Positions 19,729-28,758 are shown, numbered from the stretch's first letter. The stretch is 41,013 bases of DNA from an uncultured Chromatiaceae bacterium (GCA_946482615.1 CAMLSF010000014.1:1-41013), one strand, 5' to 3'. Notes: a model not told the origin generated them from the sequence alone. Program-made: numbers and translations.

Positions 19729-20088
19729 TTAGTAACCCGTTTCAAAAGAGGCCGTTGCCTGAACCGCTTCCCAGGTCCCATCGGTGTAGAGAATGGTGGC
19801 TTTACCCAGATGTTCCTGATAAGGGCGAATTTCTTTGCTGCAGTACAGGGAATTTGAAGCACAACCGGCTGTTGTTTCTGACCACAATACAGAAGAGATC
19901 GCTTTGGTTGTGCCTGTTATCCGCCAAATTGCTGTATTGGGATTGTTGTCCATTGTGTATTCAAAGTTTGGGCAAAAACCAACTTGCCACTCGTCATAAG
20001 CTGCCGTATCTACCATACACTCCATTTGGGCAGCCATAGCAGGCAGTGTCATTATGCTTGTTATCAATGCGATCAAAGTTTTTTTCAT
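19729..20088 (-). CDS. Secreted four-Cys protein, paralogue 2 (middle), unknown function
   Basis: A 119-aa protein with signal peptide MKKTLIALITSIMTLPAMAA and the same framework as its neighbours: QMECMVDTAAYDEWQVGFC, then EYTMDNNPNTAIWRITG, then ISSVLWSETTAGC-6-C, then IRPYQEHLGKATILYTDG and FETGY. It has four cysteines in the mature chain at the same places as paralogue 1, and by eye it is closest to that copy. AAAGGATAT precedes the ATG. The domain is not recognised. A Trp/Tyr-rich beta protein with two disulfides is the most that can be inferred. Confidence 0.85.
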   Translation of the reverse strand: MKKTLIALITSIMTLPAMAAQMECMVDTAAYDEWQVGFCPNFEYTMDNNPNTAIWRITGTTKAISSVLWSETTAGCASNSLYCSKEIRPYQEHLGKATILYTDGTWEAVQATASFETGY

Positions 20089-20142
20089 ATCAATATCCTT
20101 TATAGAAAAATGAGTTCTGTTGTTTTAGGCTGGTTATAAAAT

Positions 20143-20496
20143 TTAAAAACCTGTTTCAAACCATGCTGTGGCCTGAACTGCTTCCCAGGTGCCGTCTGAG
20201 TAGAGGATGGTTGCAGAACCGAGATGTTCCTGATAAGGCCGTATAGGTTTAGTGCAACTGGTTGCAGTAGTCGCACAACCTGCCGTGGCGTCGGCCCAGA
20301 TCACGGAAGAAATGGGTTTAGTTGCACCGGCAATTCGCCACGACGCAGGGTTGGTGTTGTAGTCCATCGTAAATTCCATACCAAAGCAGTAGCCATCGCT
20401 CCAACTGGCGACACCACTGATCATGCATTGCATGGTCGCTGCTGTTGCGGGCAGCGCCATCATTCCAACCACTAAAGGGGCTAATAATTTTTTCAT
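20143..20496 (-). CDS. Secreted four-Cys protein, paralogue 3 (first in operon), unknown function
   Basis: A 117-aa protein from the ATG at 20496 (AAAGGAAT just upstream), with signal peptide MKKLLAPLVVGMMALPATAA. The frame is open to 20547, but the extra 17 residues precede a normal signal peptide and are unlikely to be real. It is the most diverged copy: the AYDEWQVG block is replaced by VASWSDGYC, while WRIAGATKPISSVIWADATAGC-6-C, IRPYQEHLGSATILYSDG and WFETGF remain. It is the promoter-proximal gene of the three. Tandem duplication with divergence is the simplest history. Confidence 0.85.
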   Translation of the reverse strand: MKKLLAPLVVGMMALPATAATMQCMISGVASWSDGYCFGMEFTMDYNTNPASWRIAGATKPISSVIWADATAGCATTATSCTKPIRPYQEHLGSATILYSDGTWEAVQATAWFETGF

Positions 20497-20551
20497 CTTT
20501 ATTCCTTTAATCATGTTTATCTGACTTGGTTGTTGCCAAAAAGGCAAAATT

Positions 20552-20580
20552 AGTTAATCAAGTGTTTATTTTTGTGTCAA
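20552..20580 (-). promoter_or_regulatory. Possible promoter of the secreted-paralogue operon
   Basis: On the minus strand a consensus -35 TTGACA (20580-20575) is followed after 17 bases by TTAACT (20557-20552), a weak -10. It lies about 60 bases upstream of the first paralogue. A small hairpin (TTGCC-5-GGCAA, 20533-20547) would be in the leader. Confidence 0.4.
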
Positions 20581-20663
20581 TCTAAATTTGATTAAAAAAG
20601 GAACAAAAATTACTTTTTAGGAACTTATTCAGTGAGACAGTTGCAGTGATGATGAAAAAATAC

Positions 20664-20691
20664 ATAAAAAAAGGCCTCATTCAGAGGCCTT
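20664..20691 (-). terminator. Intrinsic terminator of asnS
   Basis: AAGGCCTC (20671-20678) pairs with GAGGCCTT (20684-20691) around ATTCA. On the minus strand seven T follow (complement of A 20666-20672). Confidence 0.88.
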
Positions 20692-20714
20692 CAGAAAAAG
20701 ATAAGCAAAATAGC

Positions 20715-22115
20715 TTAGAAGTCGGCATTACCAGGCGTACGAGGGAAGGCGATGACGTCACGGACGTTGCCGACACCTGTGACATAAGACACCAGACGTT
20801 CAAAACCTAAACCAAAACCGGCATGAGGGACTGTGCCGTAACGACGCAAGTCGCGGTACCAGCTGTAGTCTTCTTTATTCAGACCCATCTGGTCCATACG
20901 GGCATCCAGTTGTTCCAGACGCTCTTCACGTTGGCTACCACCGATGATTTCGCCAATACCAGGGGCCAGAATATCCATAGCAGCCACAGTTTTGCCGTCT
21001 TCATTCATCCGCATATAAAAGGCTTTGATGTCTTTTGGATAGTTTTGCAGAATGACAGGAGCGCCTACGTGCACTTCCGCTAAGTAGCGCTCGTGCTCAG
21101 ACTGTAAATCCACACCCCATTCGACAGGGTAATCAAATTTCTTGCCGCAGTTTTTCAGGATCTCTACAGCTTCGGTGTAATCCATCCGGACAAAAGTGGA
21201 GTCGATCATGCTCTGCAGGCGGCTGATGGCGTTTTCATCCACTCGCTCGGCAAAAAACGCCATATCATCAGCGCGCTCTGCCAATACGGCTTTAAATACA
21301 AACTTCAGCATGTCTTCCGCCAGCTGCGCCACGTCTTTTAATTCAGCGTAAGCCACTTCGGGTTCAATCATCCAGAACTCAGCTAAGTGACGGGTAGTGT
21401 TGGAGTTTTCAGCACGGAACGTCGGGCCAAAGGTGTAGACTTTGGACAAAGCACAGGCATAAGTTTCAACGTTCAGCTGACCTGATACCGTCAGGAAGGT
21501 TTCTTTACCGAAAAAGTCCTGTTTGTAATCAATAGCACCTTTGTCGGTACGTGGCAGGTTTTCCAGATCCAGCGTACTGACGCGGAACATTTCACCTGCA
21601 CCTTCCGCATCTGCACCTGTGATGATGGGGGTGCTGATCCAGTAGAAACCACGTTCGTGGAAAAAACGGTGAATGGCCTGAGCTAAACAGTGACGAACAC
21701 GGGTGATAGCGCCGACCATGTTGGTACGGGCACGCAAATGCGCCTGTTCACGCAGGTATTCCATACTGTGGCGTTTTGGGGCCATAGGGTAGGTGTCCGG
21801 GTTTTCCACCCAGCCAACCACTTCAACAGAGGAGGCCTGAATTTCAAAAGCCTGACCCTGACCTTCTGACCTGGCAATAGTGCCTGTGACAATCACAGAG
21901 CAAGCCGTCGTCAGACGTTTAATTTCGTTTTCGTAATTATTCAATTCAGCCGGAGCAACGGCCTGAACTGCATCAAAGCAGCTGCCGTCGTGCACGGCTA
22001 AAAATGAAATCCCGGCTTTGGAATCACGCTTAGTGCGGATCCACCCTTTTACTGTGACTGTGTCGCCAACCTGATACTGGCCAGACAGCACATCTTTGAT
22101 TACTGCATGCGTCAT
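20715..22115 (-). CDS. asnS: Asparaginyl-tRNA synthetase
   Basis: Class IIb synthetase charging tRNA-Asn. The 466 aa equal the E. coli length. The N-terminal OB-fold anticodon-binding domain (about 15-100) includes [27 protein letters not shown]. The catalytic domain has [14 protein letters not shown], motif 2 in [17 protein letters not shown] and motif 3 in the segment [15 protein letters not shown], and the C-terminus is the usual [14 protein letters not shown]. It is transcribed alone with a strong terminator and diverges from the small membrane protein at 22217. Confidence 0.97.
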   Translation of the reverse strand: MTHAVIKDVLSGQYQVGDTVTVKGWIRTKRDSKAGISFLAVHDGSCFDAVQAVAPAELNNYENEIKRLTTACSVIVTGTIARSEGQGQAFEIQASSVEVVGWVENPDTYPMAPKRHSMEYLREQAHLRARTNMVGAITRVRHCLAQAIHRFFHERGFYWISTPIITGADAEGAGEMFRVSTLDLENLPRTDKGAIDYKQDFFGKETFLTVSGQLNVETYACALSKVYTFGPTFRAENSNTTRHLAEFWMIEPEVAYAELKDVAQLAEDMLKFVFKAVLAERADDMAFFAERVDENAISRLQSMIDSTFVRMDYTEAVEILKNCGKKFDYPVEWGVDLQSEHERYLAEVHVGAPVILQNYPKDIKAFYMRMNEDGKTVAAMDILAPGIGEIIGGSQREERLEQLDARMDQMGLNKEDYSWYRDLRRYGTVPHAGFGLGFERLVSYVTGVGNVRDVIAFPRTPGNADF

Positions 22116-22216
22116 GCAACCTGCTCCAACTTACTTAAGAAACTGTAAAAACCCAAAAGCAGACATCATACTGAGGCAAAGACTGAACACAAGTAAAAAG
22201 TGTGAGGAATTCTAAA

Positions 22217-22591
22217 ATGAGCGCTTCAGAGTCTGAACTTAAGCCAAAAGAGCGGCGTAAAGGCGCAGATTGGCTGATGGTGTTGCTGGCGATGATGAAT
22301 CTTGGGGCCTGGTTTTTGCTGATTATGGGACTGGCGTTGGCACATTTGGCCAAACCCGAGTTTAACAGTGGTTTAGTGCAGTATTGGGGGATCCCCATTG
22401 ATCATCAGTGGGATAAAGAGCTGGTGGCAAAGCTGGAAGTATTAGTGCGCTGGTGTCTGGTTTTTACTGCAGCCACCCTGGTATTGCATCAGTTTCGTAA
22501 CAGACGCCGTGATGATGGCTGGCGCTTAAATTTGTTTTTTTTGCTGTTTTTAAGCGCCGTGGTGTTATTTATATTTTCGACTATTGACTAG
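22217..22591 (+). CDS. Small membrane protein, unknown function
   Basis: A 124-aa protein with a charged N-terminus (SESELKPKERRKGADW), then three hydrophobic spans: about 22-46 (LMVLLAMMNLGAWFLLIMGLALAHL), about 78-96 (VRWCLVFTAATLVLHQF) and about 106-122 (LNLFFLLFLSAVVLFIFS). A basic loop (RNRRRDD) separates the last two. I do not recognise a named family, though similar hypothetical proteins occur in related gammaproteobacteria as far as I recall. I chose the ATG at 22217, with GAGGA 9 bases upstream, over the GTG at 22202. It converges on bioA with a 22-base gap. Confidence 0.8.
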   Translation: MSASESELKPKERRKGADWLMVLLAMMNLGAWFLLIMGLALAHLAKPEFNSGLVQYWGIPIDHQWDKELVAKLEVLVRWCLVFTAATLVLHQFRNRRRDDGWRLNLFFLLFLSAVVLFIFSTID

Positions 22592-22613
22592 AACTCTTAG
22601 GTGATTAGAAGCT

Positions 22614-23921
22614 TCAGGCGCCGGGTAAGGCTTTCATACCGTCTTGCTGGGGCTGATGACAAAGCTGCACCAGTGCTGAGGTCAATTGAGTAAGCTGGGC
22701 AGAGCTGATGATGTAAGGCGGCATCAGATACAACAGCTTGCCAAAAGGCCGGATCCAGACCCCCAGTTCAACAAAAGCTTTTTGCATGGCGGCGACATCA
22801 ACATTTTGTTTCATTTCGACTACACCAATAGCACCCAATACCCGCACATCCGCCACATAAGGTGAGGCACAGCAGGGTTCAAGTTCCAATTTTAATTGTT
22901 GCTCTATAGCCTTGACCTGAGCTGGCCATTGGTTTTGTTGCACCAGTTGCAGGCTTTTCAGCGCTACAGCACAGGCCAGCGGATTGGCCATATAAGTCGG
23001 GCCGTGCATTAAGGCTGGCACTGAGCCCCGGGCTATACCTTCTGCGACTTTATCATTGCACAGAGTCGCCGCCAGTGTCAGATAACCACCTGTTAACGCT
23101 TTCCCGAGACAGATAATGTCCGGACTGATGCCGGCGTGCTGACAGGCAAATAATTTGCCGGTGCGGCCAAAACCTGTGGCTATTTCATCGGCAATCAAAA
23201 GCACCTGATACTGATCACAAAGCCTGCGCGCCAGCTTTAAATACTCCGGATGATAAAACCTCATACCGCCTGCGCCCTGCAGTACAGGCTCCAGAATAAA
23301 AGCCGCTAAGTGCTGGTGATGCTCTGCAAATAAAGCTGTTAAAGCCTGTTTATCTTCAGACAGAAAATCACCGTCAAAACGGCTTAGGGGGGCAGGGGCA
23401 AATAGCTGCGGGATGATTTGATCCTTAAACATCGAATGCATGCCATCGATTGGATCGCAGACTGACATAGCAGCGAAGGTATCGCCGTGATAGCCCTTTT
23501 GAATGGTCAATAAACGGCTTTTCTCCGGACGAGCCAGACCCAACCAGTACTGCAGCGCCATTTTGATGGCGACTTCAACCGATATCGAACCGCTGTCGGC
23601 AAAAAACACTTTGTTTAAGCCTTGCGGCACCATGTCCAGTAATAACATCGCCAAATCGACGGCAGGCTGATGGGTAATACCACCAAACATCACATGGCTC
23701 ATTTTCTGGCTTTGTGCCACAAGCGCCTGATTTAACTCCGGATGGTTGTAGCCATGAATAGCGGCCCACCAGGATGAAGTGCCATCCACTAAAGTCCGGC
23801 CATCTTCGAGCATTAATTCACAGCCCTGAGCGCAGACCACAGGATAAACAGGCAAAGGTGCACTCAAAGAGGTGTAGGGATGCCAGATATGCTGACGGTC
23901 AAATTCAAGATTGATGCTCAT
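22614..23921 (-). CDS. bioA: Adenosylmethionine-8-amino-7-oxononanoate aminotransferase
   Basis: PLP enzyme that converts KAPA to DAPA using S-adenosylmethionine as amino donor, the antepenultimate step of biotin synthesis. The 435-aa class III aminotransferase starts with the family block HIWHPYTS. The DGTSSWWAAIHGYNHPELN substrate region, FADSGSISVEVAIKMALQYW, LIADEIATGFGRTG (cofactor Asp) and the Schiff-base Lys274 in CLGKALTGGY are all present; Lys274 has the same number in E. coli. It diverges from bioB over 119 bases holding a BirA-like operator. Confidence 0.96.
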   Translation of the reverse strand: MSINLEFDRQHIWHPYTSLSAPLPVYPVVCAQGCELMLEDGRTLVDGTSSWWAAIHGYNHPELNQALVAQSQKMSHVMFGGITHQPAVDLAMLLLDMVPQGLNKVFFADSGSISVEVAIKMALQYWLGLARPEKSRLLTIQKGYHGDTFAAMSVCDPIDGMHSMFKDQIIPQLFAPAPLSRFDGDFLSEDKQALTALFAEHHQHLAAFILEPVLQGAGGMRFYHPEYLKLARRLCDQYQVLLIADEIATGFGRTGKLFACQHAGISPDIICLGKALTGGYLTLAATLCNDKVAEGIARGSVPALMHGPTYMANPLACAVALKSLQLVQQNQWPAQVKAIEQQLKLELEPCCASPYVADVRVLGAIGVVEMKQNVDVAAMQKAFVELGVWIRPFGKLLYLMPPYIISSAQLTQLTSALVQLCHQPQQDGMKALPGA

Positions 23922-23933
23922 AAAATAACCTGC

Positions 23934-23964
23934 AGTAAACTTTGCAAACTGGTTGGCGTTGACA
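23934..23964. promoter_or_regulatory. Probable BirA operator between bioA and bioB
   Basis: AGTAAACT (23934-23941), 15-base spacer, CGTTGACA (23957-23964). This resembles the known BirA pattern TGTAAACC-N15/16-GGTTTACA, with 6 of 8 matches in each half. Location between divergent bioA and bioB is exactly where BirA acts in enterobacteria. birA itself is not in the window. Confidence 0.65.
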
Positions 23965-23986
23965 TGGCGTTAAGGGCCGATAGACT
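23959..23986 (+). promoter_or_regulatory. bioB promoter
   Basis: A consensus -35 TTGACA (23959-23964), 16-base spacer and -10-like TAGACT (23981-23986). The -35 is inside the right half of the BirA-like operator, so bound BirA would block RNA polymerase. bioB starts 54 bases downstream of the -10. Confidence 0.65.
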
Positions 23987-24040
23987 AACGGAAAATTTAA
24001 AAGACCACAATTTGTCTGGCTCTTGTCTTCGGGGAATTTT

Positions 24041-25087
24041 ATGTCTGCAGTTTTACCGCTTCGTCACAACTGGACGCTGGCTGAAGTAAATGAGTTATTT
24101 GCTTTACCTTTTAACGACTTAGTTTTTCAGGCCCAGACGGTGCACCGTCAGTTTTTTAAACCGAACGAAGTACAGATCAGCACTTTGTTATCGATAAAAA
24201 CCGGCGCCTGTGCTGAAGACTGTAAATATTGCCCACAAAGTGGTCATTACAATACAGGCCTTGAGCGCGAACGTTTGCTGGAAGTGGAAAAAGTACTGAC
24301 GCAGGCCAAAGCCGCCAAAGACAAAGGCGCCAGCCGTTTTTGTATGGGCGCAGCCTGGAGCAATCCAAAGCAGCGGGACATGCCCTTTCTGATGGAAATG
24401 GTCAAAGGTGTGAAGGAAATGGGTTTGGAAACTTGTATGACGCTGGGCAAACTGGATGCAGGCCAGGCCAAAGAGCTAAAACAGGCCGGTTTGGATTACT
24501 ACAACCATAACCTCGATACTTCGCCAGAGTTTTACGGCGAAATTATCACTACCCGTACTTATCAGGACAGATTAGATACGCTGCAGCATGTGCGTGATGC
24601 CGGGATGAAAGTGTGTTGTGGTGGCATAGTGGGTATGGGCGAGTCGGCCAACGACAGATCGGCACTTTTAATGCAGCTGGCCAATTTGCCGGAGCATCCA
24701 CAAAGTGTACCTATTAATATGCTGGTGAAAGTGCAGGGCACGCCGATGGAAAATGTTGAAGACCTGGATGGCTTTGAGTTTATCCGCACTATAGCCGTTG
24801 CCCGCATCATGATGCCACAAAGCCATGTGCGTTTATCTGCCGGCCGTTCCCGCATGAATGAACAAATGCAGGCGCTGTGTTTTATGGCAGGCGCCAACTC
24901 GATATTTTACGGCGATAAGTTATTGACCACAGAAAACCCTGAAGCAGATGCCGATATGTTGTTATTTGCCAAGTTGGGTATTGTGCCAGAACAGCGTCAT
25001 GATGTATCAGACGAAGCGCACGAAGCGGCTTTAGCCGATGCCATTAAAGAGCAACATACCCCTTCATTGTTCCACAGCGCGGTTTAA
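24041..25087 (+). CDS. bioB: Biotin synthase
   Basis: Radical SAM enzyme that inserts sulfur into dethiobiotin, the last step of biotin synthesis. The 348-aa protein carries the radical SAM cluster motif CAEDCKYC (Cys57, Cys61, Cys64). The Cys residues in RFCMGAAW and [14 protein letters not shown] are ligands of the 2Fe-2S cluster that supplies sulfur, and the Arg ligand region VRLSAGR is present. I chose the ATG at 24041 with GGGGA 5 bases upstream; the ATG six codons earlier lacks a site. First gene of bioBFCD. Confidence 0.97.
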   Translation: MSAVLPLRHNWTLAEVNELFALPFNDLVFQAQTVHRQFFKPNEVQISTLLSIKTGACAEDCKYCPQSGHYNTGLERERLLEVEKVLTQAKAAKDKGASRFCMGAAWSNPKQRDMPFLMEMVKGVKEMGLETCMTLGKLDAGQAKELKQAGLDYYNHNLDTSPEFYGEIITTRTYQDRLDTLQHVRDAGMKVCCGGIVGMGESANDRSALLMQLANLPEHPQSVPINMLVKVQGTPMENVEDLDGFEFIRTIAVARIMMPQSHVRLSAGRSRMNEQMQALCFMAGANSIFYGDKLLTTENPEADADMLLFAKLGIVPEQRHDVSDEAHEAALADAIKEQHTPSLFHSAV

Positions 25088-25095
25088 GTGCAGTG

Positions 25096-26247
25096 ATGAA
25101 CAGGTTAGAGCGCTTTGCAGAGCAGATCACAAAGCGCAAAGCTGCTGGCTTGTACCGGCAGCATCCGGTGATTGATTCCTGTCAGGGCCCTTTGCTGCGC
25201 AATCAGCAGGGCGCCTATCTTAATTTTTCCGGGAATGACTATCTGGGTTTAGCCACTGAACCAGAGCTTGTAAAAGCGCTGGCAGAGGGGGCTGAACGTT
25301 TTGGTGTCGGTAGTTCAGGTTCACCATTGGTGACTGGGTATCATTATGCGCACAGGGCGTTATCCGATGCACTCTGTGACTGGCTGGGCGTGGACGACGT
25401 CTTACTGTTTTCCTCAGGTTTTGCTGCCAATCAGGTGATGTTGCAGCACTTAGCTGATAAAACCGATCATTTGCTGCTCGATAAACTTTGCCATGCCTCT
25501 TTGATTGACGCTGCGCTGTGCAGTGACGCGCCTTACAAACGTTTTGCACATCAGGACCTGGCCGCGCTTGAGCAGCTGTTACAAAACTATCCATCGGCTT
25601 TGGTGGTGACTGAAGGTGTATTTAGCATGGATGGTGACAGCCCGGATTTGACTGCCGTATCAGCACTGTGCAAAACAAATAAAGCGGATTTGCTGCTGGA
25701 CGATGCCCATGGACTGGGAGTGCTTGGCAAAGAGGGCAAAGGCAGCTGGAATGCACAAGGGCTCAAGTCCGGTGACATGTTCTGCCTGATGGCGAACTTT
25801 GGTAAAGCTTTGGCAGGACAGGGGGCGTTTTTAGCAGGTTCAGCCACTGTGATGGAGTATTTACGCCAGTTTGCCCGGCATTATATTTACAGCACGGCGT
25901 TATCACCAGCCTTGTGCTGGGCGATGAAAACGTCAGTGCAGTTAAGCCGCAGCCAGGAGTGGCGCAGAGACAAACTGAACGACAATATTGTGCTGTTTAA
26001 AACTCTGGCTTCAGCTGCAGGTTTCAGACTATTGCCCTCCAACACGGCGATACAACCAGTGGTGATCGGTGATCCAGACCACGCCATGCGGATAAGTGCT
26101 TTGTTAAAACAACAAGGCATTTGGTTAAGCGCTATAAGGCCACCTACTGTGCCGCAGGGCAGCGCCAGGTTACGCATTACTTTATCTGCGTTGCATCAGA
26201 GTGACGATATTCGCCTTTTAGTGCAAAAGCTGGAGCAAGTGCTATGA
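25096..26247 (+). CDS. bioF: 8-amino-7-oxononanoate synthase (KAPA synthase)
   Basis: PLP enzyme condensing L-alanine with pimeloyl-ACP (or CoA) to form KAPA. The 383-aa alpha-oxoamine synthase shows NFSGNDYLGLA near the N-terminus, GSSGSPLVTGYHYAHRALSDALCDWLG, VVTEGVFSMDGD, LLDDAHGLGVLG with the cofactor Asp, and the Schiff-base Lys237 in NFGKALAGQGAF. The ATG at 25096 is 8 bases after the bioB stop; a GTG one codon earlier is an alternative. The stop overlaps bioC by four bases (ATGA). Confidence 0.96.
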   Translation: MNRLERFAEQITKRKAAGLYRQHPVIDSCQGPLLRNQQGAYLNFSGNDYLGLATEPELVKALAEGAERFGVGSSGSPLVTGYHYAHRALSDALCDWLGVDDVLLFSSGFAANQVMLQHLADKTDHLLLDKLCHASLIDAALCSDAPYKRFAHQDLAALEQLLQNYPSALVVTEGVFSMDGDSPDLTAVSALCKTNKADLLLDDAHGLGVLGKEGKGSWNAQGLKSGDMFCLMANFGKALAGQGAFLAGSATVMEYLRQFARHYIYSTALSPALCWAMKTSVQLSRSQEWRRDKLNDNIVLFKTLASAAGFRLLPSNTAIQPVVIGDPDHAMRISALLKQQGIWLSAIRPPTVPQGSARLRITLSALHQSDDIRLLVQKLEQVL

Positions 26248-27023
26248 ACGCTTTGGCATTGACGGATGACATAGCGCGGCATTTTGGCCGGGCCCGCGAA
26301 AGTTATGAACAGGCGGCCAGGTTACAGCGTCTGGTGGCGGCTAAAGCCCTGAGTTTGCTGACGCCCACAACGGGCTTATTGCTGGATTTAGGTTCCGGAC
26401 CGGGTTGGTTTCATCCGCAGCTAAAACAGCATTGCACAGAGCTTCTGGCACTGGATTTAAGTTTTGACATGCTACAAAAAACCAGCGCAGCCCAGTGCGC
26501 TACCTTGGTGGTTCAGGCGGATGCCCAGTCTTTGCCTGTCGCGGGTTGCAGCATAAACCGGGTATTCTCCAGCCTGATGCTGCAATGGTGCGATAAACCA
26601 GAGCTGGTTTTGCAGGACATTTACCGGGTGTTAAAGCCAGGCGGTTCGGCCGTTCTTAGTACCTTGCTCGATGGCACCTTGCAGGAATTTAAACAGGCCT
26701 GGGCGCAGGTGGATCAGCATCAGCATATTAATCAGTTTTTACCTTTGAGTTTTTATCAGCAACTTGTTCAGGATTTACCAGAACTGGGCTTAAGCTTGCA
26801 GACGGAACTGGTGCAGCTGGATTATCCGGATGTACTGGCTTTGGCCCGGGAGCTGAAAGATTTAGGTGCCAACACTGTGACCCAGGGCCGTAATAAAGCC
26901 TTAACAGGCAAACAACGCTGGCAACAGGTGCAGCAGGCCTATCCGGCCCCTTGTATCAACGGCCAAATCAGCGCCAGTTATCAGGTGTTGTACCTGACCT
27001 TTAGTAAACAAAACCAAGAGTAA
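26244..27023 (+). CDS. bioC: Malonyl-ACP O-methyltransferase BioC
   Basis: SAM-dependent methyltransferase that methylates the free carboxyl of malonyl-ACP, letting it prime fatty-acid synthesis toward pimeloyl-ACP. The 259-aa protein opens with DDIARHFGRARESYEQAARLQR like E. coli BioC. Class I SAM motif LLDLGSGPGWF lies near 46-57, ALDLSFDML is motif II, and VFSSLMLQWCDKPELVLQDIYRVLKPGG follows. No BioH, BioG or BioK esterase is in this window, so the partner that removes the methyl group must be encoded elsewhere. It is coupled to bioF by an ATGA overlap. Confidence 0.94.
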   Translation: MNALALTDDIARHFGRARESYEQAARLQRLVAAKALSLLTPTTGLLLDLGSGPGWFHPQLKQHCTELLALDLSFDMLQKTSAAQCATLVVQADAQSLPVAGCSINRVFSSLMLQWCDKPELVLQDIYRVLKPGGSAVLSTLLDGTLQEFKQAWAQVDQHQHINQFLPLSFYQQLVQDLPELGLSLQTELVQLDYPDVLALARELKDLGANTVTQGRNKALTGKQRWQQVQQAYPAPCINGQISASYQVLYLTFSKQNQE

Positions 27024-27027
27024 CCTT

Positions 27028-27699
27028 ATGCACAGCCTTTTTATCACAGGCACAGACACTGATGCCGGTAAAACCTATGTGGCCGTCGCCTTATTACAAG
27101 GTTTAAAAGCACTGGGCTATCGCACTGTGGCGCAAAAGCCTGTGGCGGCCGGAGTCAATGAAAGTGGTTTTAATACGGATGCTCTGCAATTACAGCAGCA
27201 TGCGACAGAGGCGCTTAGTTACCAGCAGGTGAATCCCTATTGCCTGAACGACGCAGTAGCCCCGCATTTAGCTGCTGCAAAAGAAGGGCTTGTGATCGAT
27301 GCTGGCAGACTAAACACAGAGCTACAAAAGCTGCAAAGTCTGGAGGCTGATCTGGTTTTAGTGGAAGGCGCAGGGGGCTGGTTGTTACCACTGGATGAGC
27401 ACAGCACTATGGCCGATTGGGTGACAGAGCAACAATTGCCTGTGCTATTGGTGGTCGGGATGAAACTTGGCTGCTTAAACCATGCCTTATTGACTGTGCG
27501 GGAAATACAACGCTCTGGCTTGAGACTGTTGGGCTGGGTCGCCAATTGTATTGACCCGGACATGGCGTATCAACAGGAGAATATCAGCTATTTGCAACAA
27601 AGCCTGGCAGCGCCTTGTCTTGGTGTTTTGCCCTATCAATCCGAACCAGAGCTCAATACAACCCTGGCCGCGGCCCTGCTCAAACAGTTCCAAAGCTGA
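27028..27699 (+). CDS. bioD: Dethiobiotin synthetase
   Basis: ATP-dependent carboxylase that closes the ureido ring of DAPA to give dethiobiotin. The 223-aa P-loop protein starts with FITGTDTDAGKTYVAVALL, the Walker A of the family, and has QKPVAAG with the catalytic Lys, the segment LVEGAGGWLLPL with the metal-binding Glu, and VANCIDPD late in the chain. It is the last gene of bioBFCD, 4 bases after bioC. No clear terminator follows directly, and htpX starts 119 bases later with its own promoter. Confidence 0.96.
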   Translation: MHSLFITGTDTDAGKTYVAVALLQGLKALGYRTVAQKPVAAGVNESGFNTDALQLQQHATEALSYQQVNPYCLNDAVAPHLAAAKEGLVIDAGRLNTELQKLQSLEADLVLVEGAGGWLLPLDEHSTMADWVTEQQLPVLLVVGMKLGCLNHALLTVREIQRSGLRLLGWVANCIDPDMAYQQENISYLQQSLAAPCLGVLPYQSEPELNTTLAAALLKQFQS

Positions 27700-27759
27700 T
27701 GTGACCTGACGCACTGACAGCTCCATTCATCTTTATTTACAATTGCTTGTCGCACTTTG

Positions 27760-27788
27760 ATTGAAAAACAGCTTCTAAGCCATATAGT
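27760..27788 (+). promoter_or_regulatory. htpX promoter, sigma70-like with overlapping sigma32-like match
   Basis: TTGAAA (27761-27766), 16 bases, TATAGT (27783-27788) is a good vegetative promoter. The same stretch also reads ATTGAAA, 11 bases, AGCCATAT (27778-27785), a partial match to the heat-shock pattern CTTGAAA-N13-15-CCCCATNT. E. coli htpX is Cpx- and heat-responsive, so dual use is plausible but the sigma32 spacing is short. Confidence 0.5.
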
Positions 27789-27818
27789 ACAAGCAGTAGC
27801 TTAATAAACGAGGTATCT

Positions 27819-28685
27819 ATGAAGCGAATTATACTGTTCTTAGCCACAAACCTGGCGGTGATGTTGGTGTTAAGTATTGTACTTAGCATCGTCTTTAAAG
27901 TGCTGGGCATCGATAGCCGTAGCATAGGCGGCTTGTTGGTGTTTGCAGCAGTATTTGGTTTTGGTGGTTCTTTTATTTCACTCTTTATGTCGAAATGGAT
28001 GGCCAAACGCTCCACTGGTGCTGTGGTGATCACTCAGCCACGCAACGCGACTGAACAATGGTTGTTTGAGACTGTGCGTCGTCAGGCACAACAAGCTGGT
28101 ATTGGCATGCCGGAAGTGGCTATTTATGATTCGCCGGAAATGAACGCCTTTGCCACAGGGGCCAGCCGCAACAATGCCTTAGTCGCGGTAAGCACTGGTT
28201 TGCTGCGCAATATGCGTGAAGAAGAAGTAGAAGCTGTATTGGCGCATGAAGTATCGCACGTTGCCAATGGTGATATGGTGACTCTGACGCTGATCCAGGG
28301 GGTGGTGAACACCTTTGTGATTTTCTTTGCCCGCTTAATAGCAGGTGCTATCAGCGGTAACCGTAATGAAGAAGGCGGTGGAGGCAATGGTTTTGCCTAT
28401 ATGATCACTGTATTTGTGCTGGAAATGGCCTTTGGTGTACTGGCCAGCATTATCGTGATGTGGTTCTCCCGTCAGCGTGAATACAGAGCCGATGCCGGTG
28501 CTGCTAAACTGGTTGGCGCAAATAAAATGGTAGCAGCGCTTGAACGCCTGCGTAACAACCATGAAAGTCAGCTGGAAGGTTCAATGATGGCCTTTGGTAT
28601 AGCCAGCAAACCAGCCACTTCTGAATTATTTTTAAGTCATCCGCCGCTGGAAAAACGTATTGCGGCATTACGGGGTGGTTTTTAA
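27819..28685 (+). CDS. htpX: Membrane protease HtpX
   Basis: Zinc metalloprotease of family M48 in the inner membrane that works with FtsH in quality control of membrane proteins. The 288-aa protein has two N-terminal spans (about 5-28 and 35-58), the metal motif HEVSH (His143, Glu144, His147), a hydrophobic hairpin (about 155-215), and the third-ligand region [13 protein letters not shown]. The end is the typical [18 protein letters not shown]. Length is close to the E. coli 293 aa. It is monocistronic with a strong terminator. Confidence 0.97.
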   Translation: MKRIILFLATNLAVMLVLSIVLSIVFKVLGIDSRSIGGLLVFAAVFGFGGSFISLFMSKWMAKRSTGAVVITQPRNATEQWLFETVRRQAQQAGIGMPEVAIYDSPEMNAFATGASRNNALVAVSTGLLRNMREEEVEAVLAHEVSHVANGDMVTLTLIQGVVNTFVIFFARLIAGAISGNRNEEGGGGNGFAYMITVFVLEMAFGVLASIIVMWFSRQREYRADAGAAKLVGANKMVAALERLRNNHESQLEGSMMAFGIASKPATSELFLSHPPLEKRIAALRGGF

Positions 28686-28718
28686 TTTGGCAGGTTTATG
28701 TCAAAGATAAAACTCACA

Positions 28719-28749
28719 GAAAAAGGAACTTCGGTTCCTTTTTCTTTTT
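28719..28749 (+). terminator. Intrinsic terminator of htpX
   Basis: GAAAAAGGAAC (28719-28729), TTCG tetraloop, GTTCCTTTTTC (28734-28744), then T-rich to 28749. The A/T-rich lower stem makes it functional leftward as well, for the convergent diguanylate cyclase gene. Confidence 0.92.
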
Positions 28750-28758
28750 AAGTGCATA

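Noticed and set aside
19716..20039. Plus-strand open frame of 107 codons across the secreted paralogues
   Set aside because: It is antisense to a clear signal-peptide gene whose paralogues are conserved in the other strand's frame. It contains no recognisable protein features.
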